From: Euglena gracilis
Lineage: Eukaryota; Euglenida; Euglenophyceae; Euglenales
NCBI GenBank assembly: GCA_039621445.1
Contig: CP154956.1
Coordinates: 84,626,474 to 84,690,473, forward strand
Direction: 5' to 3'
Length of the DNA: 64,000 nt
Positions 9,576 to 20,837 of this stretch are shown piece after piece; the first letter of the stretch is position 1, and each line of letters starts with the position of its first letter. A program made the position numbers and the translations under genes. The notes below the pieces were generated by a model. That model worked only from the letters and a program-made list of their open reading frames with translations, was not told the origin of the DNA and did not search any database.

Positions 9576-11326
9576 CCTGAACAATACACTACAGACGACC
9601 AACGGCGGCCATGTATTTTTACACACTCCACTGTGCTCTTACTTCAATGTCCTTTACGTACCCTTTACGTAAAAGAAAACTAAATACTCAACCCAATTTT
9701 CCGCAAACGACAAATTTCACTGTTCTGCATGGTAAACCAGAAACTAGGATAAAATTGTTATTCATGGCATAAAAAGTGCGTTCCTAACGCTGGGCTTTGG
9801 ACAGAACCGGTGTCCCTGTCATTTTGGGCTCGAAAATAGTTGTTCCGGGTCTGGGAGGCCCAAAAGCATCGTTTCGGACAATTTTTTTTGATTTTTTCGA
9901 CTTTTTTGACCCAAAGTCCATGCGTTTCATGCCCATAACGGGGCGCCGGCGGGTCGAAAAACCCTCATTTTCGGCTCAAAAATAGGTTTTCTGGGTTCCG
10001 GGCAAAAAGTTTTTTGAGTTTTTTGCCCGAAAATGCCCAAAAACAACGAAGTCAAAACAGGCCAAAACTACACACAATGGGCAAAATTGACCAAAAAATG
10101 GCCGTGGGGAATTCAAAATACTGTTAGGTAGGGCCTCCCAAGGGGAGGAGCCCAAACCGCGGTTATCACCACGGTTACACCGCGGTTACACCGTGGTTAC
10201 ACAGGCAAGGTGCCTTTCAGGGTAGTGGAGCCCCCAGGGGGGTGGGCGGGGTCCTGGGGGACCCTCACTTTTCCCCGAAGATGGTCAAAAAATCACGAAA
10301 AATGCTAAAAAAATAGCACCTTTTTCAAAAATCTTCGGCGCTTTTGGCACCGAAAAGTTTATATCTCCTGGGGGGACCCTCAGGGTGGGGCTGGGCTCGA
10401 CACAACCCCAGGGGGGAACACACCCTACCTCCCCCCGGGGGTCCAACTAAAAAACCCTTGGAGAGTCTTCTTTCAAATGACACGATGATCTTGGTTTGGA
10501 TTGATTGGATCGATAGTTGCTCTCTTCAGTTCATAGTGGTTGCATCTTTTTTCAAAAATTCACAGCATCAGGTTCAATTTTGCTTGAATGAGGTGGCCAA
10601 TTCCAAAATTGGGTGTAATTAACATCACTACAAACACGATCATACGATCCTTGTCCGAAACTTGCTAGGACAAATTCCTAATTTGTCCATGATAAGTCGC
10701 CAAGTTTTGTAATTTTTTGAGTATGGAATATTGGAGGATGGGCATGTCTGACGAGGACCGTCGGCCACCAAGGGGGGGTCTTGTTTTGCCATGCCGAGGG
10801 GCTCGGCAAGGGCCCCGCGGGCGGCATGACAAAATAAGACCCCCCCAAAAGGAAGACCCCCCAAACTAAGACCCTGGGCCAATCAATCAAAAATCAAAAA
10901 AGAAGAGTTACCCCCCAACAAGACCAACCCCGACGGCATGAAGCACCGGAGATGGTGGAATTTTCCCCTTGAAAATTTCCAAAACCCTAATTTCGGACAG
11001 AAAATAATTTTCGAGTTCCAAGGATAGGGTAGAATTTGAACCAATCTACACATGGCGCAAAGTGCTGAAGGAGAATTTTTAATGTTTTTGAGAACCTGAA
11101 ACATGCTTTTTTGTGTGTTACGGTTGGTAAAAAAACCCCAAAAATAAGACCCTCCAAAAAAAAGACCACCCCCTGTAGTTTTCTAGCAACGGATTTTGGG
11201 GGCGATAACTCCCTCCCCACGCCGGCCAAACCCTCGGCATGAAGCATTTGGATGATGCCTTTGCTCTTGTTCTCACCGCGGTTACACCGCGGTTACGCCG
11301 CGGTTACACCGCGGTTATCTGGGCTC
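9576..11326. other. Degraded repeat-derived sequence, no gene
   Basis: No supportable gene. A 12-bp minisatellite ACCGCGGTTAC-type occurs twice (about 10157-10200 and 11276-11318). A GC hairpin lies at 10335-10353 (TCGGCGC/GCACCGA). The segment at 9810-10010 resembles, in reverse complement, the sequence at about 54740-54900, marking another dispersed repeat. Words such as AAATAAGACCCCCCC recur at 10830-10870 and 11140-11170. Confidence 0.45.
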
Positions 11327-11615
11327 CTCCAGGGCTTCATTTTGCTCGGAGGACATTCTTTAATTTTCCTTCGTTTCCAAGATATTTTGGAAACATCCAT
11401 TTTTTGACCCCCAAAAACAGGCCAAGATGGCCCTGAAATGGGCCAAAAAGCCGAAAAATGGCTGTAACTCGGGTTACAAAAACAGTTGGGAGGAAAGAAA
11501 ACCATGGTTGGATGGGACATTCCAAGAGCTTCATTTTTTGCTCTCCGGACATTTTCTTTGATTTTGCTTCATTGTCGAGATATTTTGGAAAACTTGTTTT
11601 TTTTGACCTACAGGC
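11327..11615 (-). repeat. Two units of the ~195-bp tandem family (minus orientation)
   Basis: Matches in reverse complement the tandem family at 49041-50200. Diagnostic strings are CGAGATATTTTGGAAA, TTTGCTTCATTGTCGAGAT and CATGGTTGGATGGG. Two unit starts are visible, at about 11334 and 11530. The family also appears once at about 54570-54780. Non-coding; the 131-aa and 118-aa frames here are shadows. Confidence 0.65.
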
Positions 11616-11745
11616 AGTGTACGATGATCTGGATGGCTTTTTTGTTGCCTCCAGGGTTGGGCGGCAAATTTGCGGGGTAATTTTGCAGCGCAAATTTGCG
11701 GTAATTTTCCCCGGACCCGGTAAATTTTTTTTCCATCGGCTACGG

Positions 11746-12357
11746 TGCCACCCCCCCCCCCATATTGTCCCCCCCCCCCATATTGTCCCTCGGCCCGGCC
11801 GACGGGGGGTTTTTTTGGCTCGGCCAATGAAATTTCCTTTGGTACCCCCATAGCTGGCACTTCGTTTAAAACGAAGTCAAAAAAAACACGTTTTTTTTAA
11901 AAAAAACATGTTTTTTTAAAAAAAACAAAAAAAACGCCATTGAGGGTCCAGGGCAAAAAAAAAATTTGTCTTTAATTTTAGCTTTTTTTGCCCATCCTCG
12001 GTCAGAGAAAGACACCAAATTTGGGATGTTTCAAGTTGAAACATCCCAAAATGGCAGAAAAATGCCCTATTTTGACCATTCTTGTTGAAGACAACCAAAA
12101 GTATTGGGTTTCAAGTCATTTGAGCTAAGATTGGTTCACCCTTGCGATCAAAGGCAAAATTTAGACCATCATTTTCCCCTTTGTTTTTTTTGCCGTTTTT
12201 TTTGCCCGTTTTTTTTTAATAAAAAACAAAAAAAACGTTTTTTTTAAAAAAAACAAAAAAAACGCCAGCTATGGGTACCCCCATATTGTCCCCCCCCATA
12301 TTGTCCATTTGGGGTCCCAGTGGGAAGGTGGTTGGGACAATATGGGGGGGGGTGGTA
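11746..12357. mobile_element. C-tract MITE with CATATTGTCC word, outer element
   Basis: Left end CCACCCCCCCCCCC then CATATTGTCC (11748 onward, with the word repeated once). The right end, reverse-complemented, is CCACCCCCCCC then CATATTGTCC, followed by TA at 12356-12357. The expected left TA reads TG at 11746-11747. It contains another complete inverted-repeat element (11843-12277). No coding capacity. Confidence 0.55.
11843..12277. mobile_element. Nested foldback element (TACCCCCATAGCTGGC ends)
   Basis: TA at 11843-11844 is followed by CCCCCATAGCTGGC. The mirror GCCAGCTATGGG is followed by TA at 12276-12277. Subterminal A/T homopolymer palindromes (AAAAAAACGTTTTTTT-type) occur near both ends (11878-11936 and 12186-12262). 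It sits inside the CATATTGTCC element, so the insertion order can be read. No gene inside. Confidence 0.6.
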
Positions 12358-12890
12358 TATGGCCAGACACGAGAAAGGCTCTCAGCATTCCCGAAGAACG
12401 GAAAGGGTGCTAAAAAAACAAGAGCTTACCATAGCCTTCGTCCGCCAGTGGGCATCTGCACTTTTGTCCCAGTGGTGGACCCCCGCGGCCGCTGGCGGCC
12501 ACCACTGAGTGACAAAAAGGGGATTGCTTGCGAGTTTTCCTGACAAATCATCTTTACACCTACGACCAGGTGTTGGCCCCAATTATTCCAACCTGGCGCA
12601 TTTGAAATCTCCCAACCATCCCCCCCTCACTGAAGGAAAAACGGGCAGTTTCCGTCTATCGCCCCCCCCGGAAAAATAAACCAACCTTTAAAAAAAATCG
12701 CTGTTTAAGCTAAAACTTTGCAATTTTCAATTTTTTGGTCTTGAAAAAATTACAAAGCCCACAAAAAAATTGGACAACACCCAGATCACCTGGTTGCAAT
12801 TTGGAAAGACAATGTGCTGAAAAACAAATGCAAACAGTGGACGAGAATGAAATGTGACCAATAAATCCAAGGAGACACCAGAACAGATAA
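12358..12890. other. Unassigned stretch
   Basis: No gene. It includes a palindromic GTCCCAGTGGTGGACCCC / GTGGCGGCCACCACTGAGTGAC segment (about 12464-12515) that may be another foldback remnant. Confidence 0.35.
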
Positions 12891-12898
12891 CATCAGAT

Positions 12899-14423
12899 CA
12901 GGGATGGCGGGGGGATTAAAATCCCCCCCGATTTAAATCGCCTATAAATTAGGGGATTTAAATCAGGGGGGATTTAAATCGTTTTTCAGACGAACGGGGG
13001 ATTCTGACGCGGCCGCAAAAGTCTTTTATTGTCGAAAACATTTCGCCCAATATGGAAACTTTCCAGCTCACCTAAATGTCGCCGCGGAAGGCAACTCCGC
13101 TCGCCGACTGGACCTTTTTGGTCTCATCCCGTCCAAAAAAAAGCCGACGTGGGAGAAACTTTTTTTGGTGCGGGCAAAAAAAAACAGAAGGGCCCATCAC
13201 TTAAATGTCTTTTTGTGAAGACCAGCGTCGACAAACAGGGGGGACAGTTTTCGGCAGCACAGGGCAGTTTTGGGCACAGGGGGGGGAAGTGGGGGGGACG
13301 GTATTTGGCCATAGGGGGTTTTGTGCCACAACCAACTGCAAAAAAACTGGTCCCAAAAGTTTTTGCCACAGCCACTGCAAAAACTAGCCTGCACAGCCAA
13401 CTGTGACATCTTGCCCCGAAAAGTTTTTTGTCACAGCATGGTGCCCAACTGTGGCACACAGGTTGACCTCCCTTGGCCAAAACCCAAAAAACTGACTGAG
13501 CAGCCAACTGTAAAATCCCCCAAAAAGTTTTGTCACAGCATGGTGCCCAGTTGTGGCACACAGGTTGACCTCCCTTAACCAAAACCCAAAAAATTGACCC
13601 CACGAAAACTGGACACCTGTGGACCAAAACTGGCCAACGCACTAAAATTGCCCCACCTGTGCAACAATCCAGGCTGAAAAACTTTCTTTCAGGAAACAAA
13701 TGGTCACCAACATGTGCAAATCCGGACCCATTCATGCTGGACAAATCCACCTGCACCATTTGCCCCTGATTTGCCCATTGACATAAAACCACATCATACG
13801 CATTACTTTCTTTTCAGACAAAGCACAGAAAAGACAAAAACATGCAAGCAAAGCAGTTTAGAAACCACCAAATAACTTCAAGTTCATCCTTCTCCCAGGA
13901 AGACGGTACCAGCACCAACAACTGAAATTCGTCCTTCCCCAGTGAGACCGTCTCCAGCATCACATCAGCCTGTGGGGGAAACAAACTGCTCGCACAGCAC
14001 TACCACTGCGACGCACACCAGTTCACATCCACATCCTTGAATGAAACATAGCTGGGGGACTTCTTCTGCCTGCACCAGCAGGACTTCTTCTATCTCTCCA
14101 CCAGGAAGTCCTCTTCTGCCTGCACCAGCAGGACTTGTGAGTTGTAAACTTGAACCATTGAACTTGAACTTCGAAATTGATCGTACTCGGCCTTGACATC
14201 AGCTTTTAACCCAGAAGGGGCCAGTTGTCCGCCATATTTCATGCTGAAAAAGAGGCACTAAAAAATCGACAAATAAAAAATAGACACCGATAAAATCCTA
14301 ATTCAAAATCGCGAGCGATGGCGGATAATAATCGACGTTTTTCGACGTTTGTCGAAAATTCCTGAGGGATTTAAATCGGGTGTCCAAAATTACCTGATTT
14401 AAATCGCTTTTTGACAATCCCTG
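12899..14423. mobile_element. Non-autonomous hAT-like transposon with 8-bp target duplication
   Basis: Perfect 8-bp direct repeat CATCAGAT at 12891-12898 and 14424-14431. It bounds a 1,525-bp element whose ends are CAGGGATGGCGG and, reverse-complemented, CAGGGATTGTCA. CAGGG-type ends with 8-bp duplications are the hAT signature. GATTTAAATC palindromes are clustered subterminally at both ends (12930-12985 and 14369-14405), like hAT transposase-binding repeats. The interior holds a tandem duplication of about 107 bp (13427-13595) and GCCACAGCCAACTG-type repeats. No hAT transposase is present; the 222-aa minus-strand frame is a repeat translation. Confidence 0.85.
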
Positions 14424-14431
14424 CATCAGAT

Positions 14432-15775
14432 GCTGTCGTCCAAAAACTCGAATTCGCCTTCACCTTCACGAACAGCTCCTGTGGTGGGAGGGTAGGGTTT
14501 GTATAGGACAGATGATGGCATTTCCCCAACAAAATGTCGACACTCTGAGGGCGGTGGCCCTGGATCTCCTTACTTCGCAGACATCAGTGAGTGAAATGAC
14601 AAAAAAATTTTGTGGAGGGGAGCAAAAACACCTTTGTTCGGCCGTCAGCTGCTCACGGCCATGTGCATCATGCCCACCTGAACAGGCGCTCCACATCTGT
14701 AGCGTGATGTTGCTCAAACTTGCATCAGCGTCTCCAGCATTTGTGCACCTGAGCCCAACGTGTATCACACGGATGGCTGAGGAGAATGGCTCCTGCCACA
14801 GTCCTCATCTGCAGCATGTACGGCATTTTGTGATTGGCCTCGGTACATCCAAAATTAGATTCCAAGTTCGAGTGCTTCTGAAAATGAGCCGCATTCGGGT
14901 GGTGCTAGCGCTGGAACCAGAACACTGCTCGAAGAAAGTAAACCAGATGAGCAGCACTCTGTGCATGACACCAGTCGCAGAAGCGACACTGTGCCACCTT
15001 CCAAACAGCGTCCGGAGTGACAGGCCTGGAAGAAGAAGTTCAGAACGGGGGGGAAAATAAGACCTGAAATGCCGCTCCAGTCCAGCCACATGACTACTGT
15101 GGAAGGCCGGCGTCCTCCACGTTTGCACAAAAGGGATCCCAATATTATGACCAAGAGCCAGGGGATGAACCAGACTTGTCAGCCATGTCCTCCATATGGG
15201 CGGCCTGAAAACAGAACAAATAGGAAACACGTTCCTTTCGCGCTTTGGTTTTTTGCGAAATTTCCGTTTTTTGCGAGTTTTCCTTTTTTCCGCAAAAAAA
15301 ACGAGAAAAAATCGTCTGCGGAGTCCAAGTTGCCCATCCCTGGTTGCCTGGGCCGGCTGGATGATTGATCCCAGTTTGTTGGTTGACGGCGCAGCCCAAA
15401 TCAGGCAACGGTGGGATCAACGGTGGGCACAGGCCGGTCAAAGATTTAGAGCCATCGCAGTGAAAGCATCCTCCTTCCGCGGCTACCTGAATGCTATGGC
15501 CCTCAATCAAGCTAGAAAACCAAGTGGTGCCTTCCTCCACCTCCCAGATTCCAAAGTTCCAGCGGTTCTTGCAGTTTGCTTCCACCCGTGGACTCACCAA
15601 AAAAGCGGCAAACTAGGCTGTACACCCCCCCCAAGGAATTTTACAGGACGACGAGTTGCCACGGGTGTTGCGAGAAGTGGACTGGACAAAGCCCGTTGAG
15701 GCCCAACAAGCCAATATTTTGATTCTGGGTTTCTGCATGGGCTACTAGGTTGATTCCTTAGTGGAATCTGTCACG
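14432..15775. other. Low-repeat stretch, possible decayed gene
   Basis: The least repetitive part of this half of the window. Open frames of 182 aa (14512-15060, plus), 141 aa (15230-14805, minus), 151 aa (15600-15145, minus) and 167 aa (15196-15699, plus) overlap each other. None shows a family motif I recognise. It could hold exons of an unrecognised or dead gene. A possible solo hAT end (GCCCATCCCTG, about 15335-15345) has no visible partner. Confidence 0.3.
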
Positions 15776-16179
15776 GAGGAGGTTAGGCAGTACGGGGGGG
15801 GGGGGGGCTGCGGACCCCCCGGTGAATTTCTCCGGTGAACGTTCACCGGGGGGGGGGGGGGGGGGGGGGCACTTTTGGCGGTGAAGTTCACTGGTGATTT
15901 TCACCAGTGTACTTCACTGTTTTGATGGTTGGGGGTGAAATTTTCATGGGTGAAATTTTGCTCCTTTCCTCTCAAAATGGTCATTTTGAGGTTGATGCTT
16001 CATGGAATTTTATCGAAATTTCCAAAAACTTGCCCAAAATGTCATTTTTGGCCATTTTTGGCCAAAAAGTACTCTCTTGGTGAACTTCACCGGTGAAGTT
16101 CACCGATGGGTTGGGCAGAGGGGGGGGGGAGGGGGTCCGGGACCCCCCGGTGAACTTTCAAATGGTGAACTTCACCATA
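15776..16179. repeat. GTGAAGTTCAC palindrome repeat, copy 1
   Basis: Starts with GGAGGTTAGGCAG, then a G-run and CTGCGGACCCCCC, followed by nested GGTGAAGTTCACC palindromes and a 24-G run (about 15848-15871). A conserved AT-rich core (about 15905-16080) ends in another GGTGAACTTCACCGGTGAAG palindrome at 16079-16105. A second copy is at 37535-38090 and a partial one near 16850-16915. Probably a foldback transposon family. No gene. Confidence 0.65.
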
Positions 16180-16414
16180 GGGGGGTCGGCACACCCCCCC
16201 CCCCTCACCGACCCCCTCGCCACGCCATTTTACCCCCCCCTCCCCCCCCTTTTCAGACCCCCTCGCCACGCCATGTCAGCCGCGCCAAAGAAAATTTTCT
16301 TGGAAAACCCCCGCGCACCCCTCCCCCCCCCCATCCGGGACCCCCTCGCCACGCCAAAAAACCCCCCTCCCCCCCCCCCTAGCCGGACGGCTCGCCACGG
16401 CGTGCCGACCCCCC
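16180..16414. mobile_element. GGGGGGTCGGCAC-ended element, copy 1
   Basis: 235 bp with terminal inverted repeats GGGGGGTCGGCA / TGCCGACCCCCC and a direct 3-bp repeat ATA on each side (16177-16179 and 16415-16417). The corresponding place in the repeat copy at 38041-38060 reads CCATAGGGG without an insert, which supports insertion with a 3-bp duplication. The interior has CCCCTCGCCACGCCA repeated about four times. No transposase. Confidence 0.72.
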
Positions 16415-16429
16415 ATAGGGGGGGGGAGG

Positions 16430-16880
16430 GGAGTCAAAATGACCAATGTCCACTGCCTGATCTCCGGAGGAAGGCCGGAGGATGCTTATGGTGAGCGTTG
16501 GTACCATGAAAAACCATCCCGGGACGTTCGATCGGTCGGAGGTCGGACTGTGCCCTTCTGCGACAAGTCATCGTAGAAAGTCCAGATCGATCAGTCCTGT
16601 GACGGCTTCTGATCGTCAACGCTCACTGGTTGGCGAAGCAAAGCCAGGTGTAGGAGGAAACTGCCTCTTCCGATCAGCGAAACCACTGGCAGGACAACAA
16701 ACGCCGACAGCAGACAAGTCGTTTTGTGGAGTGGCATCCTGGGTGTCGGGGGTTGTCGGACGTCGTTCAACGTTCAAGGACGTTGCACGACGTGCGGCAA
16801 TGACCCGGTTGGCGAAATCGCCGGACGTGTCGCTGGAGGACGTAGCCAAGGAGGTTAGGCAGGGGTGGGGGGGGGCTGTG
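16430..16880 (+). other. Uncertain open frame
   Basis: Balanced-composition segment of about 400 bp between two transposon copies, open in one plus frame (residues in a 258-aa frame starting 16482). It includes GGNCLFRSAKPLAG and VARRAAMTRLAKSPDVSLEDVAKEV. The first string faintly recalls the OTU protease Asp-Gly-Asn-Cys motif, but the Asp is absent and the rest does not fit. Another frame begins CLISGGRPEDAYGERWY and hits a stop. It may be a fragment of an older gene or element. Function unknown. Confidence 0.25.
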
Positions 16881-17126
16881 GACCCCCCCCCCGGTGAAGT
16901 TCACCCTCCCACCGGGACCCCAGCGGTGCCCAGCCTCCCCGTGGCGGGAGGGGGTCAACGTGCCGACGGCGCGGCGAACCGGGCCAAAATTCTGGGAAGA
17001 GGTGGACCCTCCCCACCTAAGTGGTCTTCTTTTCTCTGTCTTTTTCCCCCCCCCTTTTTATTTTGGGACCCGAGCCTCAACTCCCAACCCTCAACCCACA
17101 ACCCCGGCCCCAACTCCCAACCCTCT

Positions 17127-17374
17127 GGGGGGTCGGCACACCCCTCCCCCCCCCCCTCACCGACCCCCTCGCCACGCCATTTTACCCCCCTCTCCCCCCC
17201 CTGTTCAGACCCCCTCGCCACGCCATGTCAGGCCCGCCAAAGAAAATTTTCTTGGTAAACCCCCGCGCACCCCTCCCCCCCCATCCGGGACCCCCTCGCC
17301 ACGCCAAAAAACGCCAAAACCCCCCCCCTCCCCCCCCCCTAGCCGGAAACCTCGCCACGGCGTGCCGACCCCCC
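17127..17374. mobile_element. GGGGGGTCGGCAC-ended element, copy 2
   Basis: 248 bp, closely similar to 16180-16414, with the same ends and four internal CCCCTCGCCACGCCA repeats. It is flanked by a different 3-bp direct repeat, TCT (17124-17126 and 17375-17377), so the duplication length is 3 bp without an obvious sequence rule. Upstream (about 17083-17125) is a CAACTCCCAACCCT minisatellite. Confidence 0.72.
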
Positions 17375-17377
17375 TCT

Positions 17378-18205
17378 AATTGTCTGCTGATTCTGGCCCT
17401 CGGAATGGCTGGGTCTTGTTTTCCTCGTATGTGCATTGTCTTCTTGTAACGAACAGGCACCCTACAATTTCATCCTCACACGTGCATCTATTTTAACCCC
17501 TCTACACACATCCATATGCCAAAGTCTCGCCAGAAAACACACCGGGTCATGTGCAATCTCCTCCCACAGTCATGTCGTCTTTGACACATACAAAAAAAGC
17601 TCAGTGGGAATGGGGGCCGCTCCACACCAACGAGCAGTTAACACAGCTTCTGTGAAAAGCTGGAACGCTTGCAGGTACTTTGTAAGGTGGCAAGTAGGGT
17701 CCTGGGATTGAACTAGCTTTTATGCCTGACAAGGCCAGACCAACGAATGGGACGTCCTGTAATTTTTCCAGTGCCCCCTACCTGCCTTCACACAGCTGGT
17801 ACCAAAGGCAATTTCTGGCTTCCACAAAATTTTGCTTGATGAATTGTGCAGGCTGGCTTGATGAAGTGAGCACAGATTCAGAATTGTATGATGATTTTTC
17901 TGTGTTATAAATTCCTTTTTGATTGCGAACGACAGAAATTTGGTAATATAATTCGACAATTGAGTATTGTTGAATTTCATATTCCGCATCCACCACCGCA
18001 GAAAAAGATAAAGGTATAATGAAGCATTTGTGCAAAGGCATCACGACAAAACCCTTGTGACGCACATTTTTTTCAAACAGCAAATGGCAACCTTGTTCTG
18101 GACATACAAATTCCAAGGTTTTGTAACTTTCAAATTCTGTCATAGCAACCATTCTTACGCCTCAACGTCCTCGACCTGACTTTTTCTCAACGTCCCCGGA
18201 CCAAC
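17378..18205. other. Unique sequence, nothing recognised
   Basis: AT-balanced, non-repetitive. Small overlapping frames (89-124 aa) on both strands lack recognisable motifs. Confidence 0.4.
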
Positions 18206-19720
18206 AACGACTTGAACACCGCTCGCCCTCGCGAACCGCTGCGCCACTCCCCCGGGGTCAGGCTTGCTGCCGAAAACTTTGACACCCCTCGCCGTCGCGA
18301 ACCACTCCGCTGCTCCCCCGGGGTAAGGCTTGCTGCCGAAAACTTTGACACCCCTCGCTCTCGCGAACCACTCCGCCGCTCCCCCGGGGTCAGGCTTGCT
18401 GCCGAAAACTTTGACACCCCTCGCCCTCGCGAACCACTCCGCCGCTCCCCCGGGCTGGTTGGGCATTCCAACCAAACTGTTTTTTTTTGTAATTGGGCTC
18501 CAGAGTCGGGACCAGCCAGAAGCCTGATGGACCCCTCTCATACATCACTCTCTTGGGAGGAGGCTCTCAACAGGAGGCTGCCGCAAATTTTCAAGCGAGC
18601 TCAATTTTTTTCCCCCAGGATTTCGGCACCGGTCTAGGCCAGCCAGCAGCGTGATGGAACCCTCTGGGGTACCTCCTGTGGGGGGGGACCCCTCACCCTC
18701 GTGAATTACTGCCCCGCTGCCCTGGGGTAAGGCTTTCTGCCGAAAACTTGGACACCCCTATGATGTTTTATGGCAGTTTTTTTTTCTGGCTTGCTGTCTA
18801 ATTTTTGAATGGGCATTCCAACCAAGCTGCATTTTTGCCAAGATTTTTTTTTGGTTCAAGAGTCGAGACCAGCCAGCAGCCTGATGAACCCCTCTCGTAC
18901 ACCACCCTCTGGGGGGGGGGGGGCTCGCCCTCAGGAACCACTCCGCCGCTACCCCGGGTTAGGTTGCGCCGCAAACTTTCCACCGAACTCAATCTTTTTT
19001 TTCCAGTATTTTGGTGCCAGTCCTTGACACCCCTCGCCCTCGCGAACCACTCCGCCGCTCCCCCGGGGTAAGGCTTGCTGCCGAAAACTTTGACACCCCT
19101 CGCCCTCGCGAACCACTCCGCCGCTCCCCCGGGGTAAGGCTTGCTGCCGAAAACTTTGACACCCCTCGCCCTCGCGAACCACTCCGACGCTCCCCCAGAT
19201 GCTGTTTTGTGGTTTTTTATTTTATGGTTTATGGTTTTATGGTTGCTTTTTTTTTGCCTGCTGTCAAATTTCTGGATGGGCATTCCAACCAAGGTGCTTT
19301 TTTTTGTAATTTGGGTTCCAGAGTGGAGACCAGCCAGAAGCCTGATGGACCCCTCTCGTACATCACTCTCTTGGGAGGAGGCTCTCCCTCACGAACCACT
19401 CTGCCGCTGCCCCAAGGTGAGGTTGCTGCAGCAAATTTTCAAGCGAGCTCAATTTTTTTCCCCCAGGATTTCGGCACCAGTCTAGACCAGCCAGCAGCGT
19501 GATGGAACCCTCTGGGACACCTCCTGTGGGGGGGGACCCCTCGCACCCGTGAATTACTGCCCCCCTGCCCTGGTGTAAGGCTTGCTGCCGAAAACTTGGA
19601 CACCCCTATGATGTTTTATGGCAGTTTTTTTTTCCTTTCTGGCTTGCTGACTAATTTTTGAATGGGCATTCCAACCAAGCTGCATTTTTGCCAAGTTTTT
19701 TTTTTGGTTCAAGAGTCGAG
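18206..19720. repeat. 66-bp satellite array, proximal block
   Basis: Tandem 66-bp monomers containing CCCTCGCGAACCACTCCGCC and GGCTTGCTGCCGAAAACTTT (18210-18460 and 19023-19190). They alternate with longer spacer modules carrying GGGCATTCCAACCAA and GACCAGCCAGCAGCCTGATG. This is the proximal part of the same array system found at 21413-26645. The 22-residue repeat frames (GSRGRGVSKFSAASLTPGER-type) are satellite translations, open because 66 is a multiple of 3. Confidence 0.85.
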
Positions 19721-19936
19721 CCACGCATTACACCTGTTGGTGTCTATTTGAAGGACAAAGGAAGAGACAAGTGGTGACTTCAGTCGTCACTGGTGTGTTG
19801 TTGATTGCCAAAAGCAATTGTTTTTTGTTTTGCTTCAGTGCTGAAAGCGTTCAAGTAACAGTTACATTGTCTGGGAGCCCATTAGTGGGAGATGGTCGCC
19901 GCAGACCTGTTCTTCCATGTGTTACACGGTGTGTTA

Positions 19937-20176
19937 CCACCACCCCCCCCCTAATTGACCGTGGGACCTCTCCACGGGACCCCCCTTTTGGTCAATTAGG
20001 GGGGGGTGTCAATTAGGGGGGGGGGGTACCGTCAATTAGGGGGGGGGTACCATCAATTAGGGGGTGCTTCAGCACGGAATCCCCCCGGGTAGTCAATTAG
20101 GGGGGGGGTCGAAAAAATTTTCCCCGGGGCGATCGGTCAATTAGGGGGGGGGTCAATTAGGGGGGGGGTGGTGGTA
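19937..20176. mobile_element. C-tract MITE flanked by TA (TAATTGACC word)
   Basis: 240 bp. The left end TA-CCACCACCCCCCCCC then TAATTGACC is mirrored at the right end (TA-CCACCACCCCCCCC then TAATTGACC in reverse complement). The interior contains at least five further copies of GTCAATTAGGGGGGG. The ends closely resemble the element at 2439-2815, so the two may belong to one family. No coding capacity. Confidence 0.68.
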
Positions 20177-20299
20177 CATGGGACACGTTACTTCACTACA
20201 ATCGGGAATGGTCCCACGTTTTGATTGCTTTTTTTTTTTGCTTTAGGTTTTGGCATCTTATGTGGGTGTTGGGGAATTTGGTCTTCCCTCCAATGTGGG

Positions 20300-20720
20300 T
20301 CAAAAATGTCTGGTCTGAATGTTTGGTCTGAAAAAGTGTGGAAAAACTTCTGTAGCCAAAAACAGCCCGTGGGCCAGCTTTCCAGTTGGCTAGCAAAGGT
20401 TCTGGGACATCTTTTGTGTAATTCGCTGTGGCAAAACCTTTGGGGCAGATTTTGCATTTCGCTGTGGTAAAAACCATTGGGCCCAGATCTTGCTGTTGGC
20501 TGTGGCAAAAACTTCAAAGATATCGTTGGCTGTGGCAAAAAACTTTGTGTTTCCAGGCCTTGCAGTTAACAGTTGCAAAAACTCTTTGAGCCAGATTTCC
20601 AAGTTTGACGATTGACAAAACCGTTTCAGGCAAGATTTTGCAGTGGTTGTGTCAAAAACTTTAGTTTTGCAGTGGGTACCCAAGGTTCACCATTTTGCCA
20701 CAGCAGTGGTCTGCAGCGTT
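20300..20720. repeat. Degenerate minisatellite (GCTGTGGCAAAAAC-type)
   Basis: Irregular repeats every roughly 35-60 bp built from TTGGCTGTGGCAAAAACTT. The same motif in reverse complement (GTTTTTGCCACAGCCA) lies inside the hAT element at about 13355-13440, so part of this segment may be a fragment of that element's relative. Non-coding. Confidence 0.55.
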
Positions 20721-20837
20721 GGCTTTGTTGCGCACTAAAAATTGTTCCCGAAGGACACACCCATACTGACAGAATTGTCGTCTGTGGCAGCTGGCGGGGT
20801 GGCGGAAGGGGACAGGAACCTGACTTTTTGAAATTTC

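Noticed and set aside
13124-13792. 222-aa minus-strand frame considered as hAT transposase
   Set aside because: It consists of translated ~107-bp tandem repeats and lacks a zinc finger, an RNase H-like core or a dimerisation motif.
15335-15346. GCCCATCCCTG considered as the right end of a second hAT element
   Set aside because: No matching CAGGGATGGGC left end or 8-bp duplication was found nearby.
16640-16860. GGNCLFRS string considered as an OTU-type cysteine protease
   Set aside because: The catalytic Asp of the Asp-Gly-Asn-Cys motif is absent, no downstream His motif is visible, and the frame runs into a transposon repeat.
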